Shown one piece after another: positions 8,268-16,914 of a stretch of 40,252 bases of DNA; position 1 is the stretch's first letter; every line of letters starts with the position of its first letter. The notes beneath the pieces are model-generated. The model was not told the origin of the DNA. It was given only the letters and a program-made list of their open reading frames with translations, and searched no databases. A program made the position numbers and the translations under genes. The stretch covers positions 1 to 40,252 of the forward strand of contig JAFTJZ010000032.1 of assembly GCA_017456145.1 (NCBI GenBank). Direction: 5' to 3'. The stretch comes from Clostridia bacterium. GTDB lineage: Bacteria; Bacillota; Clostridia; Oscillospirales; CAG-272.

Positions 8268-8720
8268 ATGAGAAAAATTTTAATTAAATATTATAATCAA
8301 GAACTTCCGGCAATTCTTTTGGCTCGTTTCGATATGGTAGATAATGAATTTGTTTCTGTCAAAGGTTTGTTTGGTAAAATAAAAGATATTTTTACTCCTA
8401 TGAATCGTCAATACTGCTTGGTTTTCATTCCTTGGAAGCATCGAGAAAAAGAGCTTGTTTTGCTTCCTATGAGTGATATAATAACGATTGATAAGCTAAT
8501 AGGTAACGATATCGTTTCGATTGAAAAGTACATTAGCCCTTTCACGGAAGAAGATCCCTATTATGCTGAATACAAGATATCAAATTTTGTCGGCTATAAA
8601 TTTATATACGAATATAAAAATTACATTGCGGACATTAGAAATCAATGCTTTAGGAAACCTCTTGAGATATTGTATCAGCACCACCCCGAACTTTTGCAAG
8701 AGGAGTTTGACGAGGAATAA
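8268..8720 (+). CDS. Hypothetical protein of the rlmD-linked array
   Basis: I do not recognise this 150-residue protein. It looks globular and soluble, rich in Ile, Tyr and Lys, with alternating hydrophobic strands (QYCLVFIPWK, ELVLLPMSDIITI) and an acidic C-terminus ending LLQEEFDEE. No catalytic motif, signal peptide or membrane helix is visible. The ATG at 8268 is 8 bases from an AAAGGAG site; an in-frame ATG at 8262 is only 2 bases from it. Its leader duplicates the one in front of the helicase, and its stop codon lies inside the next boundary repeat. The gene is therefore neatly packed between two repeat copies. Composition is AT-rich like the helicase. Confidence 0.7.
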   Translation: MRKILIKYYNQELPAILLARFDMVDNEFVSVKGLFGKIKDIFTPMNRQYCLVFIPWKHREKELVLLPMSDIITIDKLIGNDIVSIEKYISPFTEEDPYYAEYKISNFVGYKFIYEYKNYIADIRNQCFRKPLEILYQHHPELLQEEFDEE

Positions 8721-8821
8721 AATATACCTTTTGGCTTTACAACCCCCGTTTTTGGCAGGTTTTGAGACCTTTTGGAGTCTTGACCCACGTGGAAAGTGTC
8801 GTTTGTCTGGCGAGGAGGTAA
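8716..8821 (+). repeat. Cassette boundary repeat, copy 2
   Basis: Positions 8716-8812 match 7971-8067 with about four mismatches and no gaps. The copy ends in codons for HVESVVCLARR-stop, again imitating the rlmD C-terminus. The GAGGAGG inside its last codons serves as the ribosome-binding site of the next gene, whose ATG follows four bases after the repeat's stop codon. Confidence 0.85.
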
Positions 8822-8825
8822 CACA

Positions 8826-9293
8826 ATGAAAAAAATAATATCTTCAAGATCTGCTTTAGTGATATGTTCTTTTTCAACTCTTTTGTTTTGGAGTCTTTCG
8901 TTGATCTCGTTTGGACTTGCTGTATCCGGAGAGCCACAAGAGATATGTATAGGACTATTGCTTTTTAGTGTTTGTTTCGGTTTTGGTTGCTTTCTTTTAT
9001 GGTACTTGAATCGAGCAGCTTGTGTTGTTTGGATCAAGGACGGTATGATAAAGTGCAAAGGACTCATATATGGCTTTCATAAAGAATGCGCTGTTCGTGC
9101 CATTCAAACCGTACAAATAAAATATGTTCATCGCGAAGTGGGTTTTGGTACCTTTGTCTACTTGGTAGATGATCGCGCACCATCCTATCAAAAGTTCTTC
9201 CGCATCAGAAAGGATAGTTACATTTGTTTCCGAAAAAACAAGAAAAACTTGGAGTTTCTGCGCTCTTTCTGGTCGGGAGAGGTTGAAAAGTGA
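8826..9293 (+). CDS. Small membrane protein with two N-terminal helices
   Basis: The 155-residue protein starts with a short basic segment and two transmembrane helices (ALVICSFSTLLFWSLSLI and IGLLLFSVCFGFGCFLLW). A soluble part of about 95 residues follows, with beta-strand character (VVWIKDGMIKCKGLIYG). The layout recalls bacterial PH-like membrane proteins, but I see no diagnostic motif, so the name stays descriptive. The ATG at 8826 was preferred to an upstream in-frame ATG at 8796, which lies inside the boundary repeat; GAGGAGG is 8 bases before 8826. It is the third gene of the rlmD-linked array. With the helicase it makes two membrane-anchored proteins out of four. Confidence 0.75.
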   Translation: MKKIISSRSALVICSFSTLLFWSLSLISFGLAVSGEPQEICIGLLLFSVCFGFGCFLLWYLNRAACVVWIKDGMIKCKGLIYGFHKECAVRAIQTVQIKYVHREVGFGTFVYLVDDRAPSYQKFFRIRKDSYICFRKNKKNLEFLRSFWSGEVEK

Positions 9294-9327
9294 GACTTTA
9301 AGATATTACACCCCCCGTTTTCGCCCC

Positions 9328-9386
9328 AAAATATACCTTTTGCTCTTATGCCCCACGCCGATAGTATCGTGTGCTTAACAAAAAGC
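9328..9386 (+). repeat. Cassette boundary repeat, copy 3 (degenerate)
   Basis: AAAATATACCTTTTGC is followed after a short gap by CACGCCGATAGTATCGTGTG. The latter reads HADSIVCLTKS in the rlmD-tail frame but lacks the immediate stop. It misses the roughly 35-bp insert carried by copies 1 and 2, so it is a different lineage of the repeat. An ACACCCCCCGTTTT stretch just upstream resembles part of that insert. Confidence 0.7.
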
Positions 9387-9472
9387 ACAAATCAACTCGT
9401 AGGACAGACTTGCATATACGGTTAGGCAAGCTCGAATTTTTTGATATATTTTACGTCAAAGAGGAGATGCAT

Positions 9473-9961
9473 ATGATTAACCCGAATATCGAAGATTATA
9501 TTTGCAGGGAATTGCTTGTAGATGAACAAAAAGTCGCATTGGATTTCATTGGTTTTTTGAGAGACAACAACCTGGTTTTCTATAAAGATAATTGTGAATG
9601 CTGGAAGAATAAAATATACTATTGGGTGAAATCAGGTGATGAATGTATCTGTTTTATTGCAATAAAAGACCCTGACAAAACAGATAACCATTGGACGGTA
9701 TGGTCAGATGATATGGGGTCAGCGTGGCTCGAACAATCCCCCGTGGATAATGTTATAAAAGAAATTGCTTGGAATCGTATCGACCATTGTGGTCATTGCG
9801 GTTCTTGCGGCGGCGGGCGACACAAAGTTATCTTTGGGAAAGAATTTGATGATGTTTGCGGATGTACCTTTAGAATTGACAATCCCACTTTGAGCGATTT
9901 ATTTTTCCTTAAAAAAATGGTGGAAATAAGACTAAAAGAAATAAATAATCAACAGCAGTGA
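9473..9961 (+). CDS. Hypothetical Cys-rich, probably zinc-binding protein
   Basis: The 162-residue protein has no family I can name with confidence. Its C-terminal half contains HCGHCGSCGGGRHK and a further VCGC, a spacing that suggests a structural zinc site. The N-terminal half reads as a mixed alpha/beta domain (DEQKVALDFIGFLRDNN). It ends in a Lys-rich helix. The ATG at 9473 lies 6 bases from a GAGGAG site; the in-frame ATG at 9467 touches that site and is unlikely. It is the fourth gene of the AT-rich array behind rlmD, between boundary copies 3 and 4. There is no signal peptide or membrane helix. Confidence 0.7.
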   Translation: MINPNIEDYICRELLVDEQKVALDFIGFLRDNNLVFYKDNCECWKNKIYYWVKSGDECICFIAIKDPDKTDNHWTVWSDDMGSAWLEQSPVDNVIKEIAWNRIDHCGHCGSCGGGRHKVIFGKEFDDVCGCTFRIDNPTLSDLFFLKKMVEIRLKEINNQQQ

Positions 9962-10032
9962 TGTGCTTTTAGTTTCATCAATTCCAACAGGTAAAACACT
10001 CCTGTAGATTTTTCGCCTTGTGCCCCGATTTT

Positions 10033-10125
10033 GAATGGAGACAAATAGTAAACAGAAGTATACCTTTTGCCCTCTTGACCCACGCCCGACATATCCGTTT
10101 GTCTTACGCGACAATGGGTCAACTA
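10033..10125 (+). repeat. Cassette boundary repeat, copy 4 (degenerate)
   Basis: GAATGGAGACAAATAGTAAAC resembles the GGGACAAATGTTACTTT motif of copy 1 (a degenerate match). It is followed by GTATACCTTTTGCCCTCTTG and CCCACGCCCGACATATCCG, and then by a stretch reading VCLTRQ in the rlmD-tail frame. This is the last copy. Beyond it the base composition rises toward that of the core genes. Confidence 0.65.
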
Positions 10126-10169
10126 CGGCTAAATAACCGAATCTATTTACGGGAGAACAGGAAAGCACA

Positions 10170-11045
10170 ATGCAATATAACGAAATTAAAACAAAAAATC
10201 AAGGAAAAATTTCAATGGAAAATTACACCGTTAACGTGATCACGTCCTTTGCTGCGTGCGAGGCATATGTCAAGGACTTTTGTGCTGACAACCGCTTTTC
10301 CGCCCCCATGCTTTCCAATGACGAGCAGCTGAAATGCAATCTGATCAAAGCGATTGAAACGTCGGACGAATATGCTGTGATCGGGATATACAAATCACAG
10401 CGTATGGTCGGCCTGTTTTCGTTTCTCACGCTAAAGGACGAAAAATATCTTGAAATGCTGGTCGGTCTTTCTCGCGATGCTGCGGCATACTGCGAGATGC
10501 TTGACTATCTGAAGGCGCATTTCGCCGACTACCGTGCGGATTTCATTTTCAATCCGAACAACGATCTGCTGCTCAGCTGCTTGCGGCAGCGGGGCGCGGA
10601 TTTTGATGCAGAGCAGCAAAAGATGATCTATCGTCATTCCGCGCCCGCTGTGGACACCACGGGCATCGAGCTGCTCGCGGAGCCATATATCCCCGCATAT
10701 CTTGAAATGCATAACACGGATATGTACTGGACGGGTGACAAGGTCATAGAGGCGCGCGACAGATTCCGCACACTTGTAGCTCTGGAGCGCGGGTGTGTCG
10801 TCGGGTACTTGGACGTGACCTATACCTTTGAGGAAAACGAGCCGTTTGACCTGCTGGTAAAGCAAGCATATCGAAGAAAAGGATATGGGCGAAGGCTGCT
10901 GGCAAAGGCACTGGAAATGAACGGCTCCAAAGGGATGATGCTGCTCGTCGACATTGACAATATCGCTGCCATACGCCTATATGAATCCCTGGGCTTTGAG
11001 AAGGCAGAGAATCAGAACAGCCTGGTTGCCCATTTGAAAATCTGA
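10170..11045 (+). CDS. GNAT family N-acetyltransferase
   Basis: The 291-residue product carries a C-terminal GNAT domain with acetyl-CoA-binding motif A (KQAYRRKGYGRRLLAKAL), followed by NIAAIRLYESLGFEKAENQN, the usual end of the fold. The N-terminal 140 residues form a second, degenerate GNAT-like half, as in two-domain members. The substrate is unknown. The ATG at 10170 has AGGAAAG 7 bases upstream. A second ATG at 10215 (276 residues) also has an AGGA and homology may begin there, so the start is uncertain. It begins about 45 bases after the last rlmD-tail copy and could be the final cargo or the old flank. An HD-domain gene follows after 21 bases. Confidence 0.8.
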   Translation: MQYNEIKTKNQGKISMENYTVNVITSFAACEAYVKDFCADNRFSAPMLSNDEQLKCNLIKAIETSDEYAVIGIYKSQRMVGLFSFLTLKDEKYLEMLVGLSRDAAAYCEMLDYLKAHFADYRADFIFNPNNDLLLSCLRQRGADFDAEQQKMIYRHSAPAVDTTGIELLAEPYIPAYLEMHNTDMYWTGDKVIEARDRFRTLVALERGCVVGYLDVTYTFEENEPFDLLVKQAYRRKGYGRRLLAKALEMNGSKGMMLLVDIDNIAAIRLYESLGFEKAENQNSLVAHLKI

Positions 11046-11066
11046 TGCAAAACGGAAGGATCGGAC

Positions 11067-11669
11067 ATGGATACGAGAAAATTATTGGAGGTTTTATGTG
11101 TAGCCGAGCGGCTGAAGGATATGACGCGGCATTGCTATACCAAGAATGGCAGACGTGAAAGCGTGGCGGAGCACAGCTGGATGACGACCTTGATGGCCTT
11201 TTTCATCAAGGATGAATTTCCCGAGGTGGATATGGACAGGGTGATCAAAATGTGCCTGATCCACGATCTGGGCGAGGCCTTTACCGGCGATATTCCCGCA
11301 TTTGACAAGACCGAGGATAATGAAAAAACCGAAGAACGCTTACTGTACGCATGGGTAGATACACTACCCGAGCATTACAGAACCGAAATGTTGGCTCTGT
11401 ATGAGGAAATGGCAAAGCGAGAAACGGTGGAGGCAAAGGTCTACAAAGCGTTGGACGGTTTAGAGGCGCTCGTTCAGCACAACATCTCCGATCTCTCCAC
11501 ATGGATCCCAAGGGAATATACGCTGAATCTAACGTATGCGGACGACAAGGTCGCTTTTTCGGCGTATCTGAATGAATTAAGAGAAGAAATACGAAAAGAC
11601 ACCTTGAAAAAGCTGGAACAATCATCCATTCCGGGCAGCGATGCCTCCTGCGAGCACGCCGAATCTTAA
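11067..11669 (+). CDS. HD-domain hydrolase, HDDC2/YfbR-like
   Basis: The 200-residue protein is an HD-superfamily phosphohydrolase resembling YfbR/HDDC2 5'-deoxynucleotidases. Metal ligands are visible as AEHSW near residue 35 and IHDLGEAFTGDIP near residue 65, with a conserved KALDGLEALVQH helix later. Family members remove phosphate from deoxynucleoside monophosphates; the exact substrate cannot be read from sequence. The start has AAGGAT 7 bases upstream and lies 21 bases behind the acetyltransferase, so the two are probably co-transcribed. The last 15 residues are low-complexity and outside the domain. Confidence 0.8.
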   Translation: MDTRKLLEVLCVAERLKDMTRHCYTKNGRRESVAEHSWMTTLMAFFIKDEFPEVDMDRVIKMCLIHDLGEAFTGDIPAFDKTEDNEKTEERLLYAWVDTLPEHYRTEMLALYEEMAKRETVEAKVYKALDGLEALVQHNISDLSTWIPREYTLNLTYADDKVAFSAYLNELREEIRKDTLKKLEQSSIPGSDASCEHAES

Positions 11670-11712
11670 GGGCTGCCTCGCCAAAAAATGAAACAGCAAA
11701 GGAGATGATCTG

Positions 11713-12351
11713 ATGGAACGATATACGGAAGCTCGCGGTAATTACCACGTTGCATATTATTCGGTTTTTATAGATCAAGCCATGAAATTGACCGCCTTGG
11801 ATTTTGCCAAAAGAATCATTCTGACGGATAATCAATATTCCAGATTACTGCCGACCGAGGTACGCAATTCCAACAACGTGAGTATGCAGCAAAAAATCGA
11901 AATTCAACGAACCTACATGGGAAAATTAGGCGAAATGGCTTTTTTGAAATTTTTACAGGAAAATCATAAAAATGTAAACACCCGCGGAATGTTTGATGTT
12001 TTTGAAGGGCAGCAGAACGTAGATTCCTTCGATTTTATCACTTCAACCGGAAAATCGGTCGATGTGAAAACAGGTTTCCGCAGCAACCACACACGATTAT
12101 TGGTTCATGTCGATCAGTTTGATCACATTCCCAAGGACTTCTACGTTGCCGTAAAAATTGACGCGCCGGACGTGGATTCCCGAAACAAAATCGTAGACTG
12201 GGACAATCTATCGACCGCCTATATCATAGGCTATGCCGATTACACCTATATGAAACAATATGCCGGCATCCACGACTTTAGTGAAGGCCCCGCCAGATGG
12301 CTGTATTACAACAAGCTGATGGGGATTGATAAATTGTTGCATCTGTTTTGA
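11713..12351 (+). CDS. Putative PD-(D/E)XK nuclease of the restriction-modification island
   Basis: I do not recognise an established family in this 212-residue protein. An all-helical N-terminus leads into GKLGEMAFLKFLQE near residue 75. Then come DSFDFI and KSVDVKTGF near residues 104-120, a D-x(n)-DxK layout typical of PD-(D/E)XK nucleases. It is followed by beta-strand sequence (RLLVHVDQFDHIPKDFYVAVKI), as in that fold. It opens the restriction-modification operon, 41 bases before the adenine methylase, so a restriction endonuclease paired with that enzyme is the simplest reading. The start has a strong AAAGGAGAT site. The family call is inference; presence of a real gene is nearly certain. 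Confidence 0.6.
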   Translation: MERYTEARGNYHVAYYSVFIDQAMKLTALDFAKRIILTDNQYSRLLPTEVRNSNNVSMQQKIEIQRTYMGKLGEMAFLKFLQENHKNVNTRGMFDVFEGQQNVDSFDFITSTGKSVDVKTGFRSNHTRLLVHVDQFDHIPKDFYVAVKIDAPDVDSRNKIVDWDNLSTAYIIGYADYTYMKQYAGIHDFSEGPARWLYYNKLMGIDKLLHLF

Positions 12352-12392
12352 GCGAAAACATTAAACATTGGAAGATTGAGCGGTAAATAACA

Positions 12393-13985
12393 ATGAGTTT
12401 GATCATGAACAAAGCCAAAGAGCTGACGATGCGGTATTTGCTGTCGGAAAGCAAAGCGGATCGTATCTCTCAAGTGCTTACAGAGTTAACCGTCATAACC
12501 GGAGATCCCTTTTGGGATACGGACGTGCACTCTCCCCTTGACTACACATCCGTGCAGGATTCTCTGGCGACGCTGAACGAAAAAGAATATATCCGCAAGC
12601 GCAGAGGCGTCTATTATACGCCGCTTGATGTCGTTGCATTTATTATAGCAAACACCGTAAAAATGCAGCAGGGGCGCATTGATACCGCCACCATCAACGG
12701 GACATTTCCCCCTGACGATTCCATAACGAAAAAAAATGTTTTGGATCCCACCTGCGGGGCGGGCGAATTTTTGCTTGCCTTTCTTGATGCCAAATTCTGC
12801 GGGGTCTCCTCTCCTACCAAAGCATGGGTGAGAGGTGCCGTTCGCACGATCTACGGGAACGACACCAATCCTGAATCCACAACAATTGCCAAGATCCGAT
12901 TACTTCTTTGTGTTTACCATACCTACGGCGACGCATTTACCAACGGCGTGGGCGAGATCCTGAATCGCAATTTTTCTCATCACGATTTCATCGCTCCCGT
13001 AGACAAAGCGGCCTTTGGTCAATATGATTTTATTGTCGGCAATCCACCCTACATAGAGGATTCTAAATGCGAGACCCCTGTCTTTGAGCGGTACGGAAAC
13101 ATCTATTGCAACGTGCTTGACAACGCTGTCCACCTCCTGAAAAAAGGAGGGGTCATGGGATTCATCCTGCCTCTGTCGTACATATCCACGCCGCGGATGT
13201 ATAAAATCCGTGCACGAATGACGCATCGTCTGAAGGAGCAGCTTTTGCTGTCGTATGCCGACCGTCCCGATTGTCTGTTCACGGCGGTTCATCAAAAGCT
13301 GTGTATTCTGATCGGCAAGGAAGGCAGCGGCGGAAGGATTATCACCAGTGGGTATCATTATTGGTATAAAAACGAACGGCCCCGCCTGTTTGACGAGGTC
13401 TTTATCCATGAAAATACCCTTGCCACCGATGAATGTATTCCCAAAATCGGGCTGCCCATTGAGGAGCGGATTTTTCACAAAATAGTTCAGCAGCCGCATA
13501 CATTGTCCGCACTCATCGGCGGCAATGGCTACAGCGTCTACCTGAATATGCGTGCCTGCTTTTGGATCAAGGCATTCACAGCGCCTCATGTCGGGGCTGA
13601 ATATAAAGAATACGGGTGTAACAGTGCTTGGGAACAGCAGTATGCTGCGGGCATTTTGAATTGCTCCCTGTTTTGGTGGTATTGGGTCAGCGTATCCGAT
13701 TGCTGGCACATTACGAAAAAAGAGCTCAAGGGATTCAAGGTTCCCCCTGTACCGATCGACCCCGCACTCACCAAGCAGGTACAACAGCTGGAGCACAAGC
13801 TGGAGCTGACGAAAAAATACGTCGGAACAAAGCAGACCGACTATGAGTACAAGCATAAAAGCTGCCTGCCCGAGATCGAGTCGCTCGACAAAACGATCAA
13901 CGCTCTGTATGGGCTGACCGAAGAGGAATCGGCATATATCATTGACTTTGCCAAAAAATATCGCACAGGAGGAACAGCAGAATGA
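12393..13985 (+). CDS. N6-adenine-specific DNA methyltransferase (Eco57I/TaqI-like)
   Basis: The 530-residue protein is a gamma-type amino-methyltransferase. SAM-binding motif I is VLDPTCGAGEF near residue 116, and the catalytic motif IV is NPPY near residue 216. A C-terminal region of about 250 residues would hold the target-recognition domain. It should modify adenine at N6 at the site cut by a partner nuclease of the island. A weak ribosome-binding site precedes the ATG; ATG 12405 is an alternative. The last codons overlap the cytosine methylase start by 4 bases (ATGA). Without a fused nuclease domain it is methylase-only, unlike type IIG enzymes. Confidence 0.85.
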   Translation: MSLIMNKAKELTMRYLLSESKADRISQVLTELTVITGDPFWDTDVHSPLDYTSVQDSLATLNEKEYIRKRRGVYYTPLDVVAFIIANTVKMQQGRIDTATINGTFPPDDSITKKNVLDPTCGAGEFLLAFLDAKFCGVSSPTKAWVRGAVRTIYGNDTNPESTTIAKIRLLLCVYHTYGDAFTNGVGEILNRNFSHHDFIAPVDKAAFGQYDFIVGNPPYIEDSKCETPVFERYGNIYCNVLDNAVHLLKKGGVMGFILPLSYISTPRMYKIRARMTHRLKEQLLLSYADRPDCLFTAVHQKLCILIGKEGSGGRIITSGYHYWYKNERPRLFDEVFIHENTLATDECIPKIGLPIEERIFHKIVQQPHTLSALIGGNGYSVYLNMRACFWIKAFTAPHVGAEYKEYGCNSAWEQQYAAGILNCSLFWWYWVSVSDCWHITKKELKGFKVPPVPIDPALTKQVQQLEHKLELTKKYVGTKQTDYEYKHKSCLPEIESLDKTINALYGLTEEESAYIIDFAKKYRTGGTAE

Positions 13986-15097
13986 GCAGCTACAGAATCA
14001 TCGACCTGTTTTCAGGGTGCGGCGGTTTATCAACCGGCTTTGTGCAAAACGGATGTTCGGTTGAAAAAGCACTGGAATATGACCCGATGATCGCCTCTAC
14101 CTATCAGGTCAATCACCCCGATGTCCCCATGATCATCGATGACATCAAAAACGTAGGACTATCCGATGCTTTTGCGGATTGTGCCGCAGAGGTCATCATC
14201 GGCGGCCCCCCGTGTCAGGGATTTTCCATGGCGGGTGCCCGCATACGCTCGGGATTTATCGACGACCCCCGCAACTATCTTTTCAAGCATTATTTCAATG
14301 TTGTCAAGACCGTCAAGCCCAAGGTGTTCGTCATGGAAAATGTCAAAGGGATCATGACCATGCAAAACGGGCAGATATTCCAAGAAATTCTGCGAATTTT
14401 TTCCTCCCCGGAGCTGCTTGGCGATCAGCCGTACAAAATGTGGTACAAGCTGATCAAAGCCGTGGACTTCGGTGTTCCGCAGCAAAGAGAGCGAATGATC
14501 CTCATCGGAACCAGACTTGAAAACGCGGATATAGATCGCTTATGGGCACTGACACGTGAGGAGATACAAAGAGACGTTCCTTCCTTTTTCGACAAGGTAA
14601 CGGTATATGATGCCATATCCGATCTCCCGCCCCCCAATGCAAGCGGATTGGTTCCAACGCCTGTCCCCATGACGCCATATCAACAGTATCTGGCAGCAAG
14701 CAGCGACGTATTGACCAACCACACCCTGCCTCACCATGAGCAGCACGCAATCGAACGGATGCGCAGAGTAAAGAGCGGCGAGAATTATACCGTGCTCAAC
14801 GAAGACATTAAATCCGTTCACAGCGGCTCTTACGGTCGGCTGTCCTGGGACGAGCCCTCCCGGACGGTGACCACCCGTTTTGATACCCCTTCGGGCGGCA
14901 GATTCATTCATCCGACCGAAAACAGGACCCTGACACCAAGAGAGGCGGCGAGACTGCAGAGCTTCCCGGACAGCTATGTCTTCCGGGGGAACAAGAGCTC
15001 CATCTGCAGGCAAATCGGCAATGCCGTGCCGCCAAAGATCTCTTACTTTTTGGCTCGTCTGGTCGAAAAAATTTTAACCACGGAGGATCAAGGATGA
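13982..15097 (+). CDS. DNA (cytosine-5-)-methyltransferase
   Basis: The 371-residue protein shows the ordered motifs of C5 methylases: motif I DLFSGCGGLSTGF (about 8-20), catalytic motif IV GGPPCQGFS (about 73), motif VI MENVKG, motif VIII QQRERMILIG (about 166), motif IX LTPREAARLQSFPD (about 317) and motif X IGNAVPP (about 344). The variable target-recognition domain lies between VIII and IX. It protects the site of the downstream McrB/LlaJI-type nuclease pair, judging by operon order. Start and stop overlap both neighbours by 4 bases, indicating translational coupling. The enzyme looks intact. Confidence 0.93.
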   Translation: MSSYRIIDLFSGCGGLSTGFVQNGCSVEKALEYDPMIASTYQVNHPDVPMIIDDIKNVGLSDAFADCAAEVIIGGPPCQGFSMAGARIRSGFIDDPRNYLFKHYFNVVKTVKPKVFVMENVKGIMTMQNGQIFQEILRIFSSPELLGDQPYKMWYKLIKAVDFGVPQQRERMILIGTRLENADIDRLWALTREEIQRDVPSFFDKVTVYDAISDLPPPNASGLVPTPVPMTPYQQYLAASSDVLTNHTLPHHEQHAIERMRRVKSGENYTVLNEDIKSVHSGSYGRLSWDEPSRTVTTRFDTPSGGRFIHPTENRTLTPREAARLQSFPDSYVFRGNKSSICRQIGNAVPPKISYFLARLVEKILTTEDQG

Positions 15098-16914
15098 ACC
15101 CCCTTCTTCAAGCAAAATATGACGAACTGGCATCTGCAGGTGATTATGAGTGTTGGTATCTGGTCAAACAGCCGACCGCGTTCGACAGCCTGTGTTATCT
15201 GGTATCCTTTCTCAAAGAGTTTCAAGATGCGAATGCGACGGGAAATCTGCAAGAGCATATAGAAAAATGCGTAAAGAATCTGCAAACGACCAAACCCGCC
15301 ATTGAAATATCCAACAACTATCGGGCATTGCGAGTGGCTGCGTTTTTTGGACTCATCACCATGCGCTCCAAGGGGTACAACGATGCGGACATCACGCCGA
15401 CCTATGATGAAATCCGCGCCAGATGTGGCGGCGAATTTGAAAGAACTGCTGCATACGCGGATATCATCGACCGACAGATCGAAAAAATATTTTTAAGCTC
15501 CGAGATCGATGAGGAAAAGGACGGCATTCGTAAGGATTTCCGCCTATACCCGGTCATGCTGTTATACAAGGTGCTGCTCGAGCTCGGCAGAACAACCGGT
15601 CAATATACCATCGACATGACGGAATACCGCTATCTTGTGGCAACAAGCAAAAAATATTCAGACTATCTTGATGCCTTGCTGCTGATCCGATTGATGCGGC
15701 AAGACCCCGGATCCAAGGAAAAATTTGAGACCTACAGAGCGAAATTCGACAACAGGCTGATACAAGCGCTCAAGCAGCTTGGAACGCTGACCGTCGACAA
15801 GGACTCCGTTTCGCTCAACCCCGCGGCACTGGAGACAGTGGCACATCGGGTATTTGTCTTTGAAAACAATCCTGACATTCATACAACCGAGCACTATTTG
15901 ACGTTTTTAGGATCGACAAATCGTCTCACCGACCACAATCAAACAAGGACACTCCAAACGACGCCACCCGTGTATCCGTATGACCACGCCCGGATCGGCG
16001 CACACAATCGCATCGTTTACGGTACACCCGGATGCGGAAAGTCCTTCTACGTGCAAAATACGTTTCTCTCTGCGTGCGGTGTTGCCAAGGAGCACAGAGT
16101 ACGAACGACGTTCTACATGGACTACACCAACACGGACTTTGTCGGGCAGATCCTTCCCAAGGTAGAACAACAGGGCGACAAGAGAATCGTCACCTATGCG
16201 TTCCATCCCGGGCCGTTTGCACTGGCGCTCAGGATGGCAATTGAGAATCCCGACCATGCCGTCGCACTCATCATCGAAGAATTAAATCGCGGAAATGCGG
16301 CAAGCATTTTCGGAGATATCTTCCAGCTTTTGGATCGCGATCAGACGGGAAAGAGCCAGTACAGCATTACAAACACCGCCCTTCAGGATTATCTGAATCA
16401 GCAATTTGATAAAAAATATGTGTTTGACCACATCGCAATTCCCTCAAACCTTTACATCGTGGCAACCCTGAACACAAGCGACCAGAACGTCTTCACGCTG
16501 GACACCGCATTCAAGCGCAGATGGCAGTTTGAGAAGCTGCGCAATTTCTTCACGGCAGATCACAGCTACAAGGAGTATTTCATCCCCGGCATGGAGGAGA
16601 TGACGTGGGAGCAGCTGGTATATGCCATCAACACCTACATCGTCATGAGCGGCGATGCCCTGTCATCGGAGGATAAGCAGCTCGGTATTTATTTTATCGA
16701 CGAAGGATCCCTGTGTGCAAGCAAAGAGGAATGTAAAAATGAGCAGCGGATCGAACGCTTTGCCTACAAGCTCTTCGAATATCTTTGGGACGACGTGGCC
16801 AAATTCGCTCGCGCGGATTGGTTCCAAGCAGACATCAAAACGCTGGACCAGCTGATCGACCGTTATAAGAAGGTTGGCAAGAAGGTCTTTGCCGAGGGTG
16901 TGCTCGGATCATGA
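15094..16914 (+). CDS. McrB-like AAA+ NTPase subunit of a LlaJI-type restriction system
   Basis: The 606-residue protein has about 300 N-terminal residues without a recognisable domain, probably DNA-recognition. An AAA+ module of the McrB clade follows: Walker A GTPGCGKS (about 308), Walker B IIEELNRGNAASIFGDI (about 390), and LNTSDQNVFTLDTAFKRRW (about 457). The last corresponds to the NTAD region that gives McrB its GTP preference. In LlaJI (R1) and BsuMI (YdiS) such proteins power DNA translocation for a LlaJI-family nuclease. The gene overlaps the cytosine methylase and the nuclease gene by 4 bases each. Whether it uses GTP or ATP cannot be told. Confidence 0.88.
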   Translation: MNPLLQAKYDELASAGDYECWYLVKQPTAFDSLCYLVSFLKEFQDANATGNLQEHIEKCVKNLQTTKPAIEISNNYRALRVAAFFGLITMRSKGYNDADITPTYDEIRARCGGEFERTAAYADIIDRQIEKIFLSSEIDEEKDGIRKDFRLYPVMLLYKVLLELGRTTGQYTIDMTEYRYLVATSKKYSDYLDALLLIRLMRQDPGSKEKFETYRAKFDNRLIQALKQLGTLTVDKDSVSLNPAALETVAHRVFVFENNPDIHTTEHYLTFLGSTNRLTDHNQTRTLQTTPPVYPYDHARIGAHNRIVYGTPGCGKSFYVQNTFLSACGVAKEHRVRTTFYMDYTNTDFVGQILPKVEQQGDKRIVTYAFHPGPFALALRMAIENPDHAVALIIEELNRGNAASIFGDIFQLLDRDQTGKSQYSITNTALQDYLNQQFDKKYVFDHIAIPSNLYIVATLNTSDQNVFTLDTAFKRRWQFEKLRNFFTADHSYKEYFIPGMEEMTWEQLVYAINTYIVMSGDALSSEDKQLGIYFIDEGSLCASKEECKNEQRIERFAYKLFEYLWDDVAKFARADWFQADIKTLDQLIDRYKKVGKKVFAEGVLGS

